In this document: piece by piece, positions 1-8,478 of the stretch
How positions within the stretch are numbered: position 1 is the first letter of the stretch
Layout: each line of letters opens with the position of its first letter
From: DATAPD01 sp036265385
GTDB lineage: Bacteria > Acidobacteriota > Terriglobia > Terriglobales > Acidobacteriaceae
Direction of reading: 5' to 3'
Assembly: GCA_036265385.1 (NCBI GenBank)
Contig: DATAPD010000015.1
Span: 372,001 to 436,000 of the forward strand
DNA length: 64,000 nucleotides
The notes under the pieces: model-generated
The model's database searches: none
What the model was told of the DNA's origin: nothing
What the model saw: only the letters and a program-made list of their open reading frames with translations
Translations under genes and position numbers: made by a program

Positions 1-145
1 ATAAATGGTCCGTATCGAAACTACAGGCCGTCTTTGGTTTCTCGTCCCGGGGTTTCTTCATGTGGTTTGGAAAGGGCTATCCAGCGAAGTTGGATTGTAT
101 TCATACAGAGGCACTTGCGCAACTTACTCCGGGAATCATCCCGGG

Positions 146-1087
146 TTACCTCGATACTTTGCCGGTCAGGTCCTCTAATTGGCGCCGCCAATCAAGGCCT
201 TCGACGAATTCGCGCGAATCCCGCCACCCCGCTTTTACTTTCACAAACAATTCGAGGAAGACCTTCGCCCCTAGCATTTTTTCTATTTGGAGGCGTGCCG
301 CAGTCCCGATCTTCTTGAGCATCTGTCCGCCCTTTCCAAGCAGGATGGCCTTCTGCCCGCCCCGTTCGCAATAGATGGTGGCGGCAATGCGTATCAGCTT
401 CTCGCTTTCCTCAAAGCTTTCAACTACTACTGTCGTTGCGTGAGGCACTTCTTCGCGCGCTGCAAGTAACACCTGCTCTCGAATGATCTCTGCTGCCATA
501 AAGCGCGTCGGTTGATCGGTAATTTGATCATCAGGAAAATATCGAGGACCCGTTGGCAATGCCCGGACTAGGATCTCTACGAGATGATCTAAACCATCTT
601 TGGTCCGAGCCGAGATAGGTACGATCTCGCGGAATTGAGCGCGCTGCTGAAATTCATCGATCAGTGGCAGCAGCTTTTGTTTGTCTTGGCCGAGCAAATC
701 CACCTTGTTCAGCAGAAGTATGGTTGGAGTTCCCGATTTCCGCACCATGTCCAGCAGGAAGCCGTCTTCCCGATCGGGTCTTTGCTTGACGTCAACAATC
801 ATTAACAGGAGATCGCAACCTTCCAGCGCCTCTCGAACTTCCATCATCATTTTGCGTCCGAGAGAACTGTCAGGCTTGTGAACGCCAGGCGTATCAATCA
901 GAACAATCTGGGCAGCCTCGCTGCCTTTTCTCTTGGGAACATTGACGATGCCGAGAATCCGGTTGCGAGTGGTCTGCGGCTTGGGGGAAATGATGGCGAG
1001 TCTTTCGCCGACTAGAGCATTCAACAAAGTGGACTTGCCGGCATTCGGCCGCCCAAGGATGCAAACGAATCCGGAGTGAAAGGACAT
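146..1087 (-). CDS. era: GTPase Era
   Basis: Era is an essential membrane-associated GTPase that binds the 3' end of 16S rRNA and assists maturation of the 30S subunit. The 313-residue product has the family's usual length. The P-loop GRPNAGKST is at residues 12-20, the switch-II motif DTPG at 65-68 and the guanine-specificity motif NKVD at 127-130. A C-terminal KH RNA-binding domain carries the GKGGQ loop near residue 250. It lies 28 bp downstream of the CorC-like gene in the same direction, so it is probably the last gene of a ybeY-corC-era transcription unit, a pairing that fits the shared role in ribosome maturation. Nothing is abnormal. The 145 bases between its stop and the window edge hold no ORF I can defend. 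Confidence 0.97.
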   Translation of the reverse strand: MSFHSGFVCILGRPNAGKSTLLNALVGERLAIISPKPQTTRNRILGIVNVPKRKGSEAAQIVLIDTPGVHKPDSSLGRKMMMEVREALEGCDLLLMIVDVKQRPDREDGFLLDMVRKSGTPTILLLNKVDLLGQDKQKLLPLIDEFQQRAQFREIVPISARTKDGLDHLVEILVRALPTGPRYFPDDQITDQPTRFMAAEIIREQVLLAAREEVPHATTVVVESFEESEKLIRIAATIYCERGGQKAILLGKGGQMLKKIGTAARLQIEKMLGAKVFLELFVKVKAGWRDSREFVEGLDWRRQLEDLTGKVSR

Positions 1088-1115
1088 GGGAAAGTCGCTA
1101 CTGCGTTGGTCGCAC

Positions 1116-2369
1116 CTAAATCAACTTCATCTGTTTCTGATCCGTACTCACGCGGACGCGTTCGATTCTCCGATCCGTCGCTTCCAGCACCTCGAACCTC
1201 AAACCGTCCTCTTCGACAACTTCGCCCTTTTTGGGGATCCGTCCAGCCAATTCGCTCACCAAACCACCGACTGTAGCCGACGCTTTCCCCTCAGGCCGGA
1301 CACCCAGCAACTCGCCGAGCCGGTCGACATCCATGTTGCCCGGCACCACGAATGACTGTTCGTTTTCTCGAATGATCTTTTCTTGTTCTTCCCCGATCTC
1401 GCCGACGATCTCCTCTACCAAATCTTCAATCGTTACGAGGCCAGCTACGCCGCCATATTCATCAACCACAATCGACATTCGGATATTGTTCTTCTGCATC
1501 TCGCGCAACAGATCGCTCGAAAGCTTACTCTCAGGAACGAAATGCACGTCACGCCGCATAAGGGATTCGACCGTTCGCGCCGCTGCCTCGGTATCGGAAA
1601 CCTGCAGCACGTCTTGCGCCCACACAAGACCTTTGATGTTGTGAATGCTGCCCTCATAGACGGGAACGCGAGAGAACGGTTTCCCCTTCAACAAATTGAT
1701 GAATTGTTCGACCGAGGTATTCACCGGAACTGCAACCATCTCCGGACGCGGCTTCATCGCCTCGCGTACGCTTTTCCCCCCGAATTCAACCACGGACTGA
1801 ATGAGATCACGATCGCCCTGTTGGATGATGCCTTCTTCTTGCCCCGCTTCGATCAGCGCATCGACCGCTTCCGCCGACGTTTCCGGCTCGGGATCACCGT
1901 GCTCTCGGGTCAACGCCGCAACTGATTGACAGAAACCCAACACCAGCGTGATGGGCAACACGATATAAATCAGCATTCTTAAGAGAAATGCCCAGCGTTT
2001 GAGCCAGCGTCCATTGGTTCTTGAAAAAAAGACAAAGGGCAGAAGCCGATTGCAGATGATAACAACGAAAATCAGGCTGATGGTCGCCTGAATGATTTCA
2101 TGGATACTCCAGGCATTGTCGCGAAAAACCGTGTAACCAATAAGCATGCCAATCGCAGCCATCATCAGCTGTGCGAGGATCGCCATCGATAATGAGGCGC
2201 GATTACGACTAACCTTCAGCAGCGGCTCAACTTCCTGTTCGAAAGAGTCGATGTTGTCTTGAAACTCGCGCGATAGGAATTTACCGATTTCCTGGTAGAC
2301 GCGATCAACATAGGAAACCAGCGTCAACAATCCCAGGATGACCGTGATCGCGATGCCCGTTCCAATCAT
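1116..2369 (-). CDS. CorC/HlyC-type CBS-domain membrane protein
   Basis: This is a membrane protein of the CNNM/CorC family, members of which are linked to divalent-cation (Mg/Co) transport or its regulation; old annotations call them hemolysins. The 417-residue sequence has an N-terminal membrane region with hydrophobic segments at about residues 1-20, 60-85, 90-115 and 125-150. A CBS-domain pair follows at about 200-330, containing the MKPRPEMVAV and SRVPVYEGS signatures, and then the transporter-associated C-terminal domain (about 335-410). Its start overlaps the stop of ybeY by four bases, so translation is likely coupled. The substrate cannot be read from the sequence. Confidence 0.9.
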   Translation of the reverse strand: MIGTGIAITVILGLLTLVSYVDRVYQEIGKFLSREFQDNIDSFEQEVEPLLKVSRNRASLSMAILAQLMMAAIGMLIGYTVFRDNAWSIHEIIQATISLIFVVIICNRLLPFVFFSRTNGRWLKRWAFLLRMLIYIVLPITLVLGFCQSVAALTREHGDPEPETSAEAVDALIEAGQEEGIIQQGDRDLIQSVVEFGGKSVREAMKPRPEMVAVPVNTSVEQFINLLKGKPFSRVPVYEGSIHNIKGLVWAQDVLQVSDTEAAARTVESLMRRDVHFVPESKLSSDLLREMQKNNIRMSIVVDEYGGVAGLVTIEDLVEEIVGEIGEEQEKIIRENEQSFVVPGNMDVDRLGELLGVRPEGKASATVGGLVSELAGRIPKKGEVVEEDGLRFEVLEATDRRIERVRVSTDQKQMKLI

Positions 2370-2863
2370 CGCCGGCCTCGAACAGACGTTTTCGGCTTAG
2401 TGCGCCCGCGCGCAGGCTTGCCACGGCCGACGTTTTCACGACGCTCAATCAATGCTATTGGGAGTTTTAGCTCGGTTCGCAGCTTCTCCTCTTTACGCGC
2501 CATCTCACCGCGATCTCGCTCATGGTCGTAGCCTCGTAGGTGAAGCAAGCCATGGAGAGCCAGGATTTTGATTTCTTCCGATGGACTGTGGCCGAGACGC
2601 TTCGCATTCGCCGCGGCAATCTCCGCGGAAATTGCTACATCTCCGGCAAAACGCATCACCGTGCCTCGGAGTGCTGGAAAGGAAAGCACGTCCGTCGCTT
2701 CATTTTTGCGTCGAAATCGATAATTCAGCTCCCGCATCTCCCGATTCGTCGTGATCAAGATATTGACCGCGCCTTGCAAGCCAACCTTTCGTTTCGCGCG
2801 GAGGACGAATCGCTCCAACGTGGATTCCATCAAGCCGGCTACCGTTTTTTGCAGGATAATCAC
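2366..2863 (-). CDS. ybeY: Endoribonuclease YbeY (rRNA maturation factor)
   Basis: YbeY is a single-strand-specific, zinc-dependent endoribonuclease needed for 16S rRNA 3'-end processing and 70S quality control. The 165-residue product carries the diagnostic metal site HGxLHLxGYDH, with His104, His108 and His114 as the expected zinc ligands. The C-terminal 25 residues are rich in Lys and Arg and extend past the usual fold, perhaps adding RNA affinity. It overlaps the corC-like gene by four bases and lies downstream of phoH, from which it is separated by a probable terminator. The phoH-ybeY-corC-era neighbourhood is conserved in many bacteria. Confidence 0.96.
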   Translation of the reverse strand: MIILQKTVAGLMESTLERFVLRAKRKVGLQGAVNILITTNREMRELNYRFRRKNEATDVLSFPALRGTVMRFAGDVAISAEIAAANAKRLGHSPSEEIKILALHGLLHLRGYDHERDRGEMARKEEKLRTELKLPIALIERRENVGRGKPARGRTKPKTSVRGRR

Positions 2864-2921
2864 CGTCTCTAATCAGGCTCTTGCGAACGATCTTTGACTC
2901 GCAGCGCCTGTGTTCCTAAAG

Positions 2922-2951
2922 CAAAAGGAGGGACCCTGACGGCACCCTCCT
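2922..2951 (-). terminator. Probable intrinsic terminator after phoH
   Basis: Read on the minus strand, AGGAGGG (2951-2945) and CCCTCCT (2932-2926) form a perfect 7-bp stem with a 12-nt loop, followed by TTTGC. It lies 18 bases past the phoH stop and before ybeY. The T-tract is short, so some read-through into ybeY is plausible. Confidence 0.55.
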
Positions 2952-2968
2952 GCTTATACTTCCTAATT

Positions 2969-4033
2969 CTATTCCTGATCGGGATGTTCGGACGTTGCCG
3001 TCTCTTGCACTCCTGGCACGCTGCTGACAGCCTGCTTTGACCCATTGGCCGCCTTGGACTCAGGCAAGAGGGTCATCTGCTCCTCCGCGAGCCGCGTTTT
3101 GTGTTCGTCGTACGCACGGATGATCCGCTGCACGAGATGATGCCTTACCACGTCACTTTCATCGAAGTGGACAAAAGCCAACCCGTGCACGCCCTGCAGA
3201 ATATCGATTGCCTCCAGCAGTCCACTACGACGCGCACTTGGCAGGTCGATCTGCGTGATGTCTCCAGTGATTACCGCCTTTGAATTGAAGCCCAGCCGTG
3301 TCACGAACATTTTCATCTGCTCGGACGTTGTATTCTGCGCCTCATCCAGGATCACGAACGAGTCGTTCAGCGTGCGACCGCGCATGAAAGCGATCGGCGC
3401 AATCTCGATGACATTTTTCTCGAGGTAGCGCTCCACCTTCTCGGGATCCAGCATGTCGAACAGAGCATCGTAAAGAGGCCGCAGGTACGGATCGATTTTC
3501 TCCTGCAGCGTTCCAGGCAGGAACCCTAACCGCTCTCCAGCTTCTACAGCCGGACGCGCCAGAATGATCCGGTTTACCTGCTTGCTTAATAAGGCAGAAA
3601 TTGCCATCGCAACGGCGAGGTAAGTCTTACCCGTTCCCGCGGGTCCGACTCCAAAAACCATGTCGTGCGTTTCGATGGCTTCGAGATAACGCCGCTGGTT
3701 GGAACTCTTGGGTTGAACCGTGCGCCGTCCGAAAGCACGCTGACGTCCAGCCTCGGCCAATCCGCGCAATGTAACTTTAGGATCATTTGCCAGCACACGC
3801 AGCATGCTGTTCAAGTCGCCATTGTTGAAGGTGTGACCTGAGCGCTGCAGGTGATCGTAATCCGCAAAAATCTGCTCGGCTCGCGCCACATCGCGCGCTG
3901 CCCCTTCCAGATCAATCCGGTCAGCGCGAAGATCTATGTTGATGTTCAGCCCGTCTTCGAGCACATGCAGGTTCTCGTCCCGGGTACCAAATAGCGTCTC
4001 GATGTTCGAAGTAATCTCGATGCTTTTCTTCAT
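2969..4033 (-). CDS. phoH: PhoH-like ATPase
   Basis: PhoH family protein of the PhoL/YbeZ type, a cytoplasmic P-loop ATPase related to helicase superfamily I and genetically tied to YbeY and RNA processing. The 354-residue product has an N-terminal region with KH-like character (about 1-100), Walker A GPAGTGKT at 130-137 and Walker B VILDEAQ at 227-233. A hydrophilic tail of about 35 residues ends the protein and is not conserved-looking. It precedes ybeY in the same direction, as in most genomes. The precise substrate of this family is still not settled. Confidence 0.95.
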   Translation of the reverse strand: MKKSIEITSNIETLFGTRDENLHVLEDGLNINIDLRADRIDLEGAARDVARAEQIFADYDHLQRSGHTFNNGDLNSMLRVLANDPKVTLRGLAEAGRQRAFGRRTVQPKSSNQRRYLEAIETHDMVFGVGPAGTGKTYLAVAMAISALLSKQVNRIILARPAVEAGERLGFLPGTLQEKIDPYLRPLYDALFDMLDPEKVERYLEKNVIEIAPIAFMRGRTLNDSFVILDEAQNTTSEQMKMFVTRLGFNSKAVITGDITQIDLPSARRSGLLEAIDILQGVHGLAFVHFDESDVVRHHLVQRIIRAYDEHKTRLAEEQMTLLPESKAANGSKQAVSSVPGVQETATSEHPDQE

Positions 4034-4244
4034 GCAAGAAAGTTCGTTACTCCCAATGTAAACAGCTCAGTCCACACACGTCGACTGGCTAAAGGAACAC
4101 AAGATTTCGGTGTGAGGTTGGATCTCGCCGGAATGCTCGCTCCCAAGGTGCAAGCAACTACCATTGATTCAAGCCTACCCCGCTCCAATTAGCGCGTCAA
4201 TGGCAGGCATCCACAAGTCCGGTTGCGAAACGCCATCGTGCGCC

Positions 4245-4541
4245 CTAGTGATAGTGCTCAAGGTGATACAAAACGATGAAGGCTGTCACCAGCGCAACAC
4301 CAGGAAGCCCAAGCGAACGCAGAGCGCGCCAAGGTCGTCGCCAGTCCATCGTGGCCAACAGGGTCAAGAGACTGGCCGCCGCTAACACGACTGCTAACTG
4401 AAAAATGTGGGCGGCAGTTCCTTCGTCGGCTTGCGGAGCCGGTGGCGGACCGATATAGGCGCTTAGAACCGTGAACAGCGCGATCAGCGAAAACCCTGTA
4501 AACGCAATCGAACTTATTCGATTCACCTGGATTTTCGTCAC
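4245..4541 (-). CDS. Small membrane protein, unknown function
   Basis: I do not recognise this 98-residue protein. It has three likely transmembrane segments (about residues 10-30, 44-63 and 76-92) and a Pro-rich loop (GPPPAPQ) between the first two. It starts with GTG at 4541, chosen because a near-perfect Shine-Dalgarno sequence (AGGAGGAAGTAC) lies directly upstream. It follows the repeat-protein gene by 26 bp in the same direction, so the two are probably co-transcribed. Hydrophobic composition and the strong ribosome binding site argue for a real gene over the overlapping reading frames. Confidence 0.6.
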   Translation of the reverse strand: MTKIQVNRISSIAFTGFSLIALFTVLSAYIGPPPAPQADEGTAAHIFQLAVVLAAASLLTLLATMDWRRPWRALRSLGLPGVALVTAFIVLYHLEHYH

Positions 4542-4567
4542 GTACTTCCTCCTGCATATGCGTGCGG

Positions 4568-5710
4568 CTATTTTGGCTTTTCGGCCGGAGCAATATCGAC
4601 TTTCACCGGTTTTTGATCTGACTTGCGGGTATCAACCTCAACGACGCCCAGCGATCCATTCCCTGTGTCGGCTTGAACCGTCCGAGTTTGCGACGTTCCG
4701 TTCGGACCGGAATGCACGATATCAATTGTCTTTGAACTGACCCGAACTCCATCGCTGGGATTGGCAGTATTCCGATCCTCCACTTGCGTCTCCCGTGTGG
4801 ATCCGTTCGCCTTATTCTTCACAACCGTCGTCACTCTCTGATTCAGGTGCAGGCTGCTGTCCGGAGCCGATCCGAGCGTCTCTCGCGAATATGTTTCCAC
4901 GGTGCTTCGAGTGCCACTTTGATCGTCGGCCGCTTCCGTGGTGACCTTACGCGAGTCCACTGATAATCGGCCATTGATGTCTGCCTTGGAAACCGTTTCA
5001 TCGATTGTTTTCTGACCACCATTTTCACGGATTGTTCCTTCGCTGCTTTCCGTGATTTGCCAGCCACCATTCAGATCCCGGCTCTCGACCGATTTTTGGA
5101 ACTTGCTGGTGTCCTGACCCGTTTTCGTCTCTCGCTCCACCTTTCGCGTTACGGGGGACATCCCTCCGTTCGAGTCGGGAAGAGAAATCACGAGGCGAGA
5201 CTCCTTCGTTCCGGCATTAACATTCCGTGTCTCACGTTCTTCGCGCTCCTGAACCTGTAAGCGACCGTTGAAATCCACCTGCGAAGTAGTCGATGTGCTC
5301 TTTGTCGCGCCATTTGGGAGCTCGCGCTGCTCCTCTTCTTGCACCTGTGTAAGGGTCCGCTCACCATTCAAACTTCGACCGTACGTCCGCCGGATGATTC
5401 GTGTGGTCGTTGCATTCACTTTCACCGTCTCGGTTTCAACATCCTTGACCATTTGCGGGCTGCCATCTGGGCCCACGCCCTCGGTCGTGCTCTTGTCAAT
5501 AATTCGATTTCCGCTCTTCTTATGACTTTCGCTGGTGCGAACAGATTGAGCCGCGTCCGGCAACTCTGAATCCGAACTTGCCTTCCATGACTGATCGGCA
5601 TCTTTCGATTGATCATCAGAGTTTTGGGCGCTTAACCAGACTGGCGCGGCACAAAGCAACGCCAGGACAATCGAGTGAGCAGAGACTCTCTTCACAAAGC
5701 TTCGAATCAT
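4568..5710 (-). CDS. Exported protein of about 33-residue tandem repeats
   Basis: Unknown function. I place the start at the ATG at 5710 because it gives a clean signal peptide (MIRSFVKR, then a hydrophobic core ending in LSAQ) and has AGGAAG upstream; the longer frame to 5827 adds an unconvincing leader. The mature protein, about 355 residues, is polar and rich in Thr, Ser, Glu and Arg. From about residue 120 it consists of degenerate repeats of 32-36 residues. Each opens with an Asn-Gly motif (LNGERT, FNGRLQ, SNGGMS, LNGGWQ, INGRLS) and continues with alternating Val/Thr-charged stretches such as TRKVERET. Such alternation suggests stacked beta-strands in a periplasmic or surface protein. 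No Cys, lipobox or catalytic motif is visible. The small membrane protein downstream may be its partner. Confidence 0.75.
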   Translation of the reverse strand: MIRSFVKRVSAHSIVLALLCAAPVWLSAQNSDDQSKDADQSWKASSDSELPDAAQSVRTSESHKKSGNRIIDKSTTEGVGPDGSPQMVKDVETETVKVNATTTRIIRRTYGRSLNGERTLTQVQEEEQRELPNGATKSTSTTSQVDFNGRLQVQEREERETRNVNAGTKESRLVISLPDSNGGMSPVTRKVERETKTGQDTSKFQKSVESRDLNGGWQITESSEGTIRENGGQKTIDETVSKADINGRLSVDSRKVTTEAADDQSGTRSTVETYSRETLGSAPDSSLHLNQRVTTVVKNKANGSTRETQVEDRNTANPSDGVRVSSKTIDIVHSGPNGTSQTRTVQADTGNGSLGVVEVDTRKSDQKPVKVDIAPAEKPK

Positions 5711-5876
5711 GACATTACTTCCTGTCAATGAACTCCCCAAGGTGAGCATACTTATTGCAGGTATTGTCGCACGCGAATGACGAGGGGTACATCGCTCTCC
5801 AGAGTACCCCTGAGCTCCTGACAGCAAGCCCGGATGCTATCCTACGTAAAACTCATATTTGAGGCTGTTTTCTTTC

Positions 5877-7583
5877 ATGTCTGACCCAAACACTCCTCCA
5901 GTTCCTGCAGCAGAATCCGAACAATCGTTCAGCCAGCTTCTTTCCGAATACGAACAGGCCCACTCTCGCAAAGCGGAAGATCGAGGCAAGCAGCTTGAGG
6001 GTGTCGTCGTGTCTGTGACGGCCGATTCAGTCCTGGTCGACATTGGCTTCAAGTCCGAAGGCATTCTTCCTCTTTCGGTATTTCCCAATGCAAGCGTCCA
6101 AGTTGGCGACAAGCTTCTCGTCTCCGTTAAAGGACGCGATCCAGAGGGCTATTACGAACTCTCGCGCACCCGCATTCAGCGCCCTACCGACTGGGCATCT
6201 TTGGAAAAAGCATTTGCCGAGAAGGCTACGATCGTCGGAACTGTCACGGCAGTGATCAAAGGCGGCGTGAGCGTAGATATCGGCATTCGCGCTTTCATGC
6301 CGGCATCGCGCACCGGCACTCGGGATGCGGATGAGATGGCAAAGCTCGTTGAGCAGGAGATCCGCTGCCGCATCATCAAGCTGGATACCGCAGAGGAAGA
6401 CGTGGTCGTCGATCGTCGCGTGGTGCTCGAAGAGGAAGAGCGATCCATCCAAGCCCGGCGCGTGGCAGAACTGAGCGAGGGCGCAACTGTCGGCGGCACA
6501 GTTCGAAGCGTCATGGATTACGGCGCATTCATTGATATCGGCGGAGTCGATGCCCTGCTCCATGTCAGCGACATCTCCTGGGGCCGCATTTCAAAACCAT
6601 CCGACGTCGTATCAGTCGGAGATCAAGTCGATGTGCAGATCCTCAAGATTGCCGAAGAGAACGGCAAGCGTCGTATTTCCGTCGGCATGAAACAACTGCA
6701 AGCCCAGCCATGGGACACTGCTGCTCAGAAATACAAGTTGAATGATCGGGTGCGCGGCACGGTCAGTCGCATCGTCGATTTCGGCGCATTTGTTGAGCTC
6801 GAACCCGGAGTAGAAGGACTGATTCACATTTCGGAGCTTTCCTGGTCTCGCAAAATCAAGCGCGTCAGTGAAGTGGTCAAGCAGGGTGAAACGGTAGAAG
6901 CTATCGTACTCGGAATCAATCCCGCTGAGCGCCGCATCTCTCTCGGACTCAAGCAAACTCTCGGAGACCCGTGGAAAGACATCGCCCAGAAATGTCCAGT
7001 GGGTTCGGTGATTGAAGGTCCAGTCACGAATCTGATGAAATTTGGCGCATTCGTGCAGCTTGTGGAAGGCGTCGAAGGCATGATCCACGTCAGCGACCTG
7101 AGCGCTGAAAAGCGGATCAATCATCCACAGGATGTCCTCAAAGTAGGACAGGTCGTCACGGCGCAAGTTTTGGCGATTGATCCGGAGAAGCGCCAAATCA
7201 AGCTCGGGATGAAACAACTGGTCCCGACCGGCCTTGACGAATACATCGCTGAACACAAGGTAGGCGATACCGTAACCGGCCGCCTAGTGGACGACTTGAG
7301 CGACAGCGCGAGAGTGGAGCTCGGCGACGGCATTGTTGCAATTGGGAGACTGAAAGCGGCATCGCTGGCCGGGACCTTGCCAGCGGAGGCAACCACGCAA
7401 TCGTCCAAAGCGGGAAAAGCCGATCTCTCTGCGCTCGGCTCGATGGTCCAAGCTAAATGGAAGACCGGATCGTCTCCGCAAGGTTCTTCAAAAAATGAAC
7501 CGCCCAAGGCCGGACAGATTCGAAGTTTCCGAATCGTCGCACTAAATGCGGCGGCCAAGAAAATTGAAGTGGAGCTGGCGTAA
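5877..7583 (+). CDS. rpsA: 30S ribosomal protein S1
   Basis: Ribosomal protein S1 binds mRNA on the small subunit and promotes initiation on structured messages. The 568-residue product matches the six-domain family length. Two degenerate N-terminal OB folds are followed by three well-conserved RNA-binding S1 domains, recognisable by YGAFIDI, FGAFVEL and FGAFVQL, each ending in a GMKQL or GLKQT motif. A weaker C-terminal repeat and a Ser/Lys-rich linker follow. I use the ATG at 5877; a TTG at 5859 would add six residues. The gene stands alone, divergent from the repeat protein. Confidence 0.94.
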   Translation: MSDPNTPPVPAAESEQSFSQLLSEYEQAHSRKAEDRGKQLEGVVVSVTADSVLVDIGFKSEGILPLSVFPNASVQVGDKLLVSVKGRDPEGYYELSRTRIQRPTDWASLEKAFAEKATIVGTVTAVIKGGVSVDIGIRAFMPASRTGTRDADEMAKLVEQEIRCRIIKLDTAEEDVVVDRRVVLEEEERSIQARRVAELSEGATVGGTVRSVMDYGAFIDIGGVDALLHVSDISWGRISKPSDVVSVGDQVDVQILKIAEENGKRRISVGMKQLQAQPWDTAAQKYKLNDRVRGTVSRIVDFGAFVELEPGVEGLIHISELSWSRKIKRVSEVVKQGETVEAIVLGINPAERRISLGLKQTLGDPWKDIAQKCPVGSVIEGPVTNLMKFGAFVQLVEGVEGMIHVSDLSAEKRINHPQDVLKVGQVVTAQVLAIDPEKRQIKLGMKQLVPTGLDEYIAEHKVGDTVTGRLVDDLSDSARVELGDGIVAIGRLKAASLAGTLPAEATTQSSKAGKADLSALGSMVQAKWKTGSSPQGSSKNEPPKAGQIRSFRIVALNAAAKKIEVELA

Positions 7584-7627
7584 ATTCGAGAACGCCTGCC
7601 TCTCTATTGCACCCTCCAAACCCAGGC

Positions 7628-7668
7628 GTCATCCCGAAGACCGCGCGTTCCGCGAGGGATCTGGCGTG
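7628..7668. repeat. Dispersed repeat, GTCATCCCGA...AGGGATCT family, copy 1
   Basis: Begins GTCATCCCGAAG and ends GAGGGATCTGGCG, enclosing a short GC-rich segment (CGCGCGTTCCGCG). Two further copies with the same ends are at 48457-48506 and 63882-63956. It lies between rpsA and the convergent MurU-like gene. Confidence 0.6.
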
Positions 7669-7743
7669 CAGCACCAGCACCTCGGATATCCACCCCGCGA
7701 GGTCGCACGGCACAAAGAACTACCACTAAGTGTTTTGAGCCAC

Positions 7744-8478
7744 TTAAAAACTCACTCCCCCTCCCAGTTCCTGTTCCGCCCTTTTCACACTCTCCACCTT
7801 GCCCAAATCTCGCCAATAGTAGTCATCCGCCGAAAATGCCGCGATTTCTTCTCCACCCCTCGCCAGCCTTAGATATGCACTGACGATCGAAAAGGCCCCT
7901 TCCTCGTCGAGCATTTGCAGCAAGCGCGGCGAAATCACGTGGATGCCAGAAAACGCGCGCGCTTCATAGTTTTTCGCTTCTCTCGCCCGCTCGATTGCGC
8001 CATCGCGGCCAGCACGCCGTCCGCACAGCTCACCTGCCTCATCGAACAACAAATGCCGCGAAGTCTCCCGATTCTGAACTGCTAACGTCGCGAGCGCTCC
8101 GCGCGACTTATGGAACTCCACCATTCGCGACAAGTCGATCGTGCTGATCACATCGACGTTATGCAGAAAGAATGGCTCCTGGCTGTCCTGAAAAAACCAT
8201 GCCGCTTTTTTTAATCCGCCGCCGGTATCGAGGAGCACGTCTTCCTGCGAAATCTCTACGTGCATGCCGAAATTGCGATGCGACTGCAGATAATCGACAA
8301 CCATGTCCGCGAAATGATGCACATTGACGATCACATCCTCGACACCGAAAGAACGCAATCGGGAAAACGTGATTTCAAGTAGCGTCCGTCCCGCGACTTC
8401 GACGAGCGCTTTCGGCCTGTCATTTGTTAGTGGTCGCAACCGAGTACCGAGTCCCGCTGCCAGCACCATGGCTCTCAT
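7744..8478 (-). CDS. murU: MurU-like sugar-phosphate nucleotidyltransferase
   Basis: Member of the NTP_transferase family that joins a sugar 1-phosphate to a nucleotide. The 244-residue length, the N-terminal signature LAAGLGTRLRPLT with downstream PKALVEV, and the neighbouring kinase point to MurU, the N-acetylmuramate 1-phosphate uridylyltransferase of peptidoglycan recycling. The VDVIS segment near residue 110 fits the metal-binding aspartate region. Its ATG overlaps the stop of the kinase-RapZ gene by four bases, so the two are translationally coupled. In Pseudomonas, AmgK and MurU together make UDP-MurNAc from salvaged MurNAc and bypass MurA/MurB, giving fosfomycin tolerance. The substrate here is inferred; mannose- or glucose-1-phosphate specificity cannot be excluded. 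Confidence 0.82.
   Translation of the reverse strand: MRAMVLAAGLGTRLRPLTNDRPKALVEVAGRTLLEITFSRLRSFGVEDVIVNVHHFADMVVDYLQSHRNFGMHVEISQEDVLLDTGGGLKKAAWFFQDSQEPFFLHNVDVISTIDLSRMVEFHKSRGALATLAVQNRETSRHLLFDEAGELCGRRAGRDGAIERAREAKNYEARAFSGIHVISPRLLQMLDEEGAFSIVSAYLRLARGGEEIAAFSADDYYWRDLGKVESVKRAEQELGGGVSF

Noticed and set aside
1..145. Possible gene running off the left edge
   Set aside because: A short minus-strand frame from an ATG at 61 has no ribosome binding site and is too short to judge.
6027..6563. Minus-strand frame of 178 residues
   Set aside because: Shadow of the rpsA gene, whose S1 domains are unmistakable.
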